63,601 nucleotides of DNA from Akkermansia muciniphila. Its GTDB lineage: Bacteria > Verrucomicrobiota > Verrucomicrobiia > Verrucomicrobiales > V1-33. Below the pieces are notes generated by a model, which did not search any database, was not told where the DNA came from, and saw only the letters and a program-made list of their open reading frames with translations. A program made the position numbers and the translations under genes. Location: positions 1 through 63,601 of the forward strand of contig CALQSQ010000018.1 of NCBI GenBank assembly GCA_943333275.1, in the 5' to 3' direction. Shown here piece by piece: positions 62,532-63,601 of this stretch. Numbering within the stretch: the first letter of the stretch is position 1; every line of letters begins with the position of its first letter.

Positions 62532-63601
62532 CGCGGGCTGGAACCCTTGATTTTCCAACATCTGGGTGTTCCGGAGGGCATGTAGTGGAGAGCACAGACT
62601 TGAGCAAACGGCGCGGCTGCGGGAAGCTTGGGCATGTTGTTCCTTCGCCGCAACCGCGGTAGACACCATGGAGAGTGCTATGAATACTGGTCGCTGATGC
62701 GCACGGCCAAGGGGCCGCGCCATGAATTGGCGGCCAGCCTCGGCAAGGCTCCGGGCCTGGACGAGGACAAGCGGATGGGCTGGGAAAATGTCGGCGACCT
62801 GCTCGAGGGCCGCGAGCTGGCGCCGGTCCAGGGGCGGCTGGGCGAACCATTGCCGCCGCCGCCGCGCCAGTGGATGCTGGTGGACGTGCGCGGTCTGCGC
62901 GTTGAGCGGGTGCGCGATTTTGGTGAAGTCTATCTCGCGCTTTTCCTCTGGCGGCGGCTGGGCCTGCACACGCTGCTTCGCGATCTCATTGCACCGGGGC
63001 GCGAGAGCGGGTCGTGGGAACTCATCGCCTGCATCCTGACCGTAGCGCGCTTCTGCGGCAACAAAAGCGAACTGGAAGTGGCCGAGCGCTGGTATGCCGA
63101 CAGCGCTTCGGAAGACCTGCTGGGCGTGCCCTTTTCCCAGATCAACGACGCGCGGCTCTATCGCGGCCTCGACGTGCTTCATCAGCATAAAGACCGCATC
63201 TGCCAGCACCTGCTCGAGCGCTACCAGAGCTGGTTTGGCGTGGAGTTCGAGTTCCTGCTCTACGACGTGACCAGCACGTATTTTGAAGGCAAAGCCGAGG
63301 GCAATCCCCAGACCCAGCGCGGCTACTCCCGCGATCAGCGCTCCGATTGCAAACAGGTCAACATCGGCCTCGTCGTCACGCCCGAGGTCCTGCCCATCGC
63401 TTATGAAGTCTTCGCCGGCAACACCGCCGACCTCTCCACCGTTGAGGACATAGTCGAAATGATGGAAAAGAAATACGGCCAGGCCCAACGCATCTGGGTC
63501 ATGGATCGAGGCATGGTCAGCGAAGACAATCTCGACTTCCTGCGCGAGCGCCAGGCCCGCTGCATCGTCGGCACGCCCAAGCAACAGATGCGCCGCTTTG
63601 A
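62490..63601 (+). mobile_element. IS1634-family insertion sequence, left part
   Basis: The transposase gene defines the element. Its left end should lie between about 62490 and 62633, because the upstream sequence changes character there, but without the right end (beyond 63601) the inverted repeats cannot be compared. A truncated gene immediately to the left is consistent with disruption in this area. Confidence 0.55.
62634..63601 (+). CDS. IS1634-type (IS4-superfamily) transposase, 5' part
   Basis: The frame is open from the ATG at 62634 to the window edge (322 codons and two bases, no stop), so the gene is incomplete here. It starts MLFLRRNRGRHHGECYEYWS and continues LMRTAKGPRHELAASLGK, the typical N-terminus of IS1634-family transposases. 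The first catalytic Asp is in FLLYDVTSTYFEG, with the second in RIWVMDRGMVSEDNL; the third acidic residue must lie beyond the edge. The protein has the DDE transposase order and the codons read through without frameshift, so it may be active. Confidence 0.92.
   Translation, partial: MLFLRRNRGRHHGECYEYWSLMRTAKGPRHELAASLGKAPGLDEDKRMGWENVGDLLEGRELAPVQGRLGEPLPPPPRQWMLVDVRGLRVERVRDFGEVYLALFLWRRLGLHTLLRDLIAPGRESGSWELIACILTVARFCGNKSELEVAERWYADSASEDLLGVPFSQINDARLYRGLDVLHQHKDRICQHLLERYQSWFGVEFEFLLYDVTSTYFEGKAEGNPQTQRGYSRDQRSDCKQVNIGLVVTPEVLPIAYEVFAGNTADLSTVEDIVEMMEKKYGQAQRIWVMDRGMVSEDNLDFLRERQARCIVGTPKQQMRRF

Overview
The window is about 63.6 kb of GC-rich DNA that looks like a chromosomal segment of a member of the Verrucomicrobiota. 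I infer this from the gene families, not from a marker gene: a DUF1549/DUF1553 + DUF1501 pair, a giant PVC-type dehydrogenase/HEAT protein, a DUF1080 protein, a pseudopilin of the type multiplied in PVC genomes, secreted proteins with D-rich 'DPDGDG' segments, and an HscC-like chaperone. No rRNA, tRNA or CRISPR array was recognised.

Layout. 1-3703: repeats (8-bp perfect and 21-bp degenerate) followed by secreted or hypothetical proteins. 3860-7100: two secreted unknowns, then a scar with a truncated frameshifted DUF1501 copy, a broken IS200-like (RAYT) transposase fragment, and a small membrane protein. 7337-10922: intact DUF1501 and DUF1549/1553 genes (minus). 11097-18777: a long plus-strand cluster: cupin, PEP-hydrolase-like TIM barrel, Tm-1-like UPF0261 protein, hemB, an AmgK-like kinase, an HscC-like Hsp70 and its J-like partner. 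18783-19132: a 350-bp element with 24-bp terminal inverted repeats. 19256-29357: pseudopilin, DUF1080 protein, LptA-domain protein, 2-enoyl thioester reductase, ECF sigma factor, sugar-nucleotide epimerase, a large unrecognised ATPase, an S11 D,D-carboxypeptidase lipoprotein and a ParA ATPase.

29413-38100: a PAP2 protein translationally coupled to a 1471-residue SGNH/propeller/HEAT/cupredoxin protein, a beta-barrel porin-like protein, a prolyl aminopeptidase and a GYF_2-DUF805 protein. 38230-46866: a small Ser/Gly-tailed protein, a glycosyltransferase, a three-gene operon of membrane protein, C39-like cysteine-protease-fold protein and Ser/Thr kinase, a LysE exporter and a 59-residue CPXCG protein. 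46930-52142: a three-gene sensory operon (PhnD-like binding protein, HisKA_2 kinase, hybrid kinase). 52333-59059: a secreted unknown, a methyltransferase, a TonB-ExbD-ExbB set, a second glycosyltransferase and phosphofructokinase. 59497-63601: a two-domain secreted propeller/glycosidase-like protein, a truncated secreted protein, and an IS1634-type transposase running off the right edge.

Best candidates for a not-yet-described system are the membrane/protease/kinase operon (39955-45876) and the split Tm-1-like pair (11586-13679). All functional statements rest on reading motifs by eye; no database search was possible. Verrucomicrobial genes often lack a clear Shine-Dalgarno sequence, so several start codons are chosen from signal peptides or family starts.
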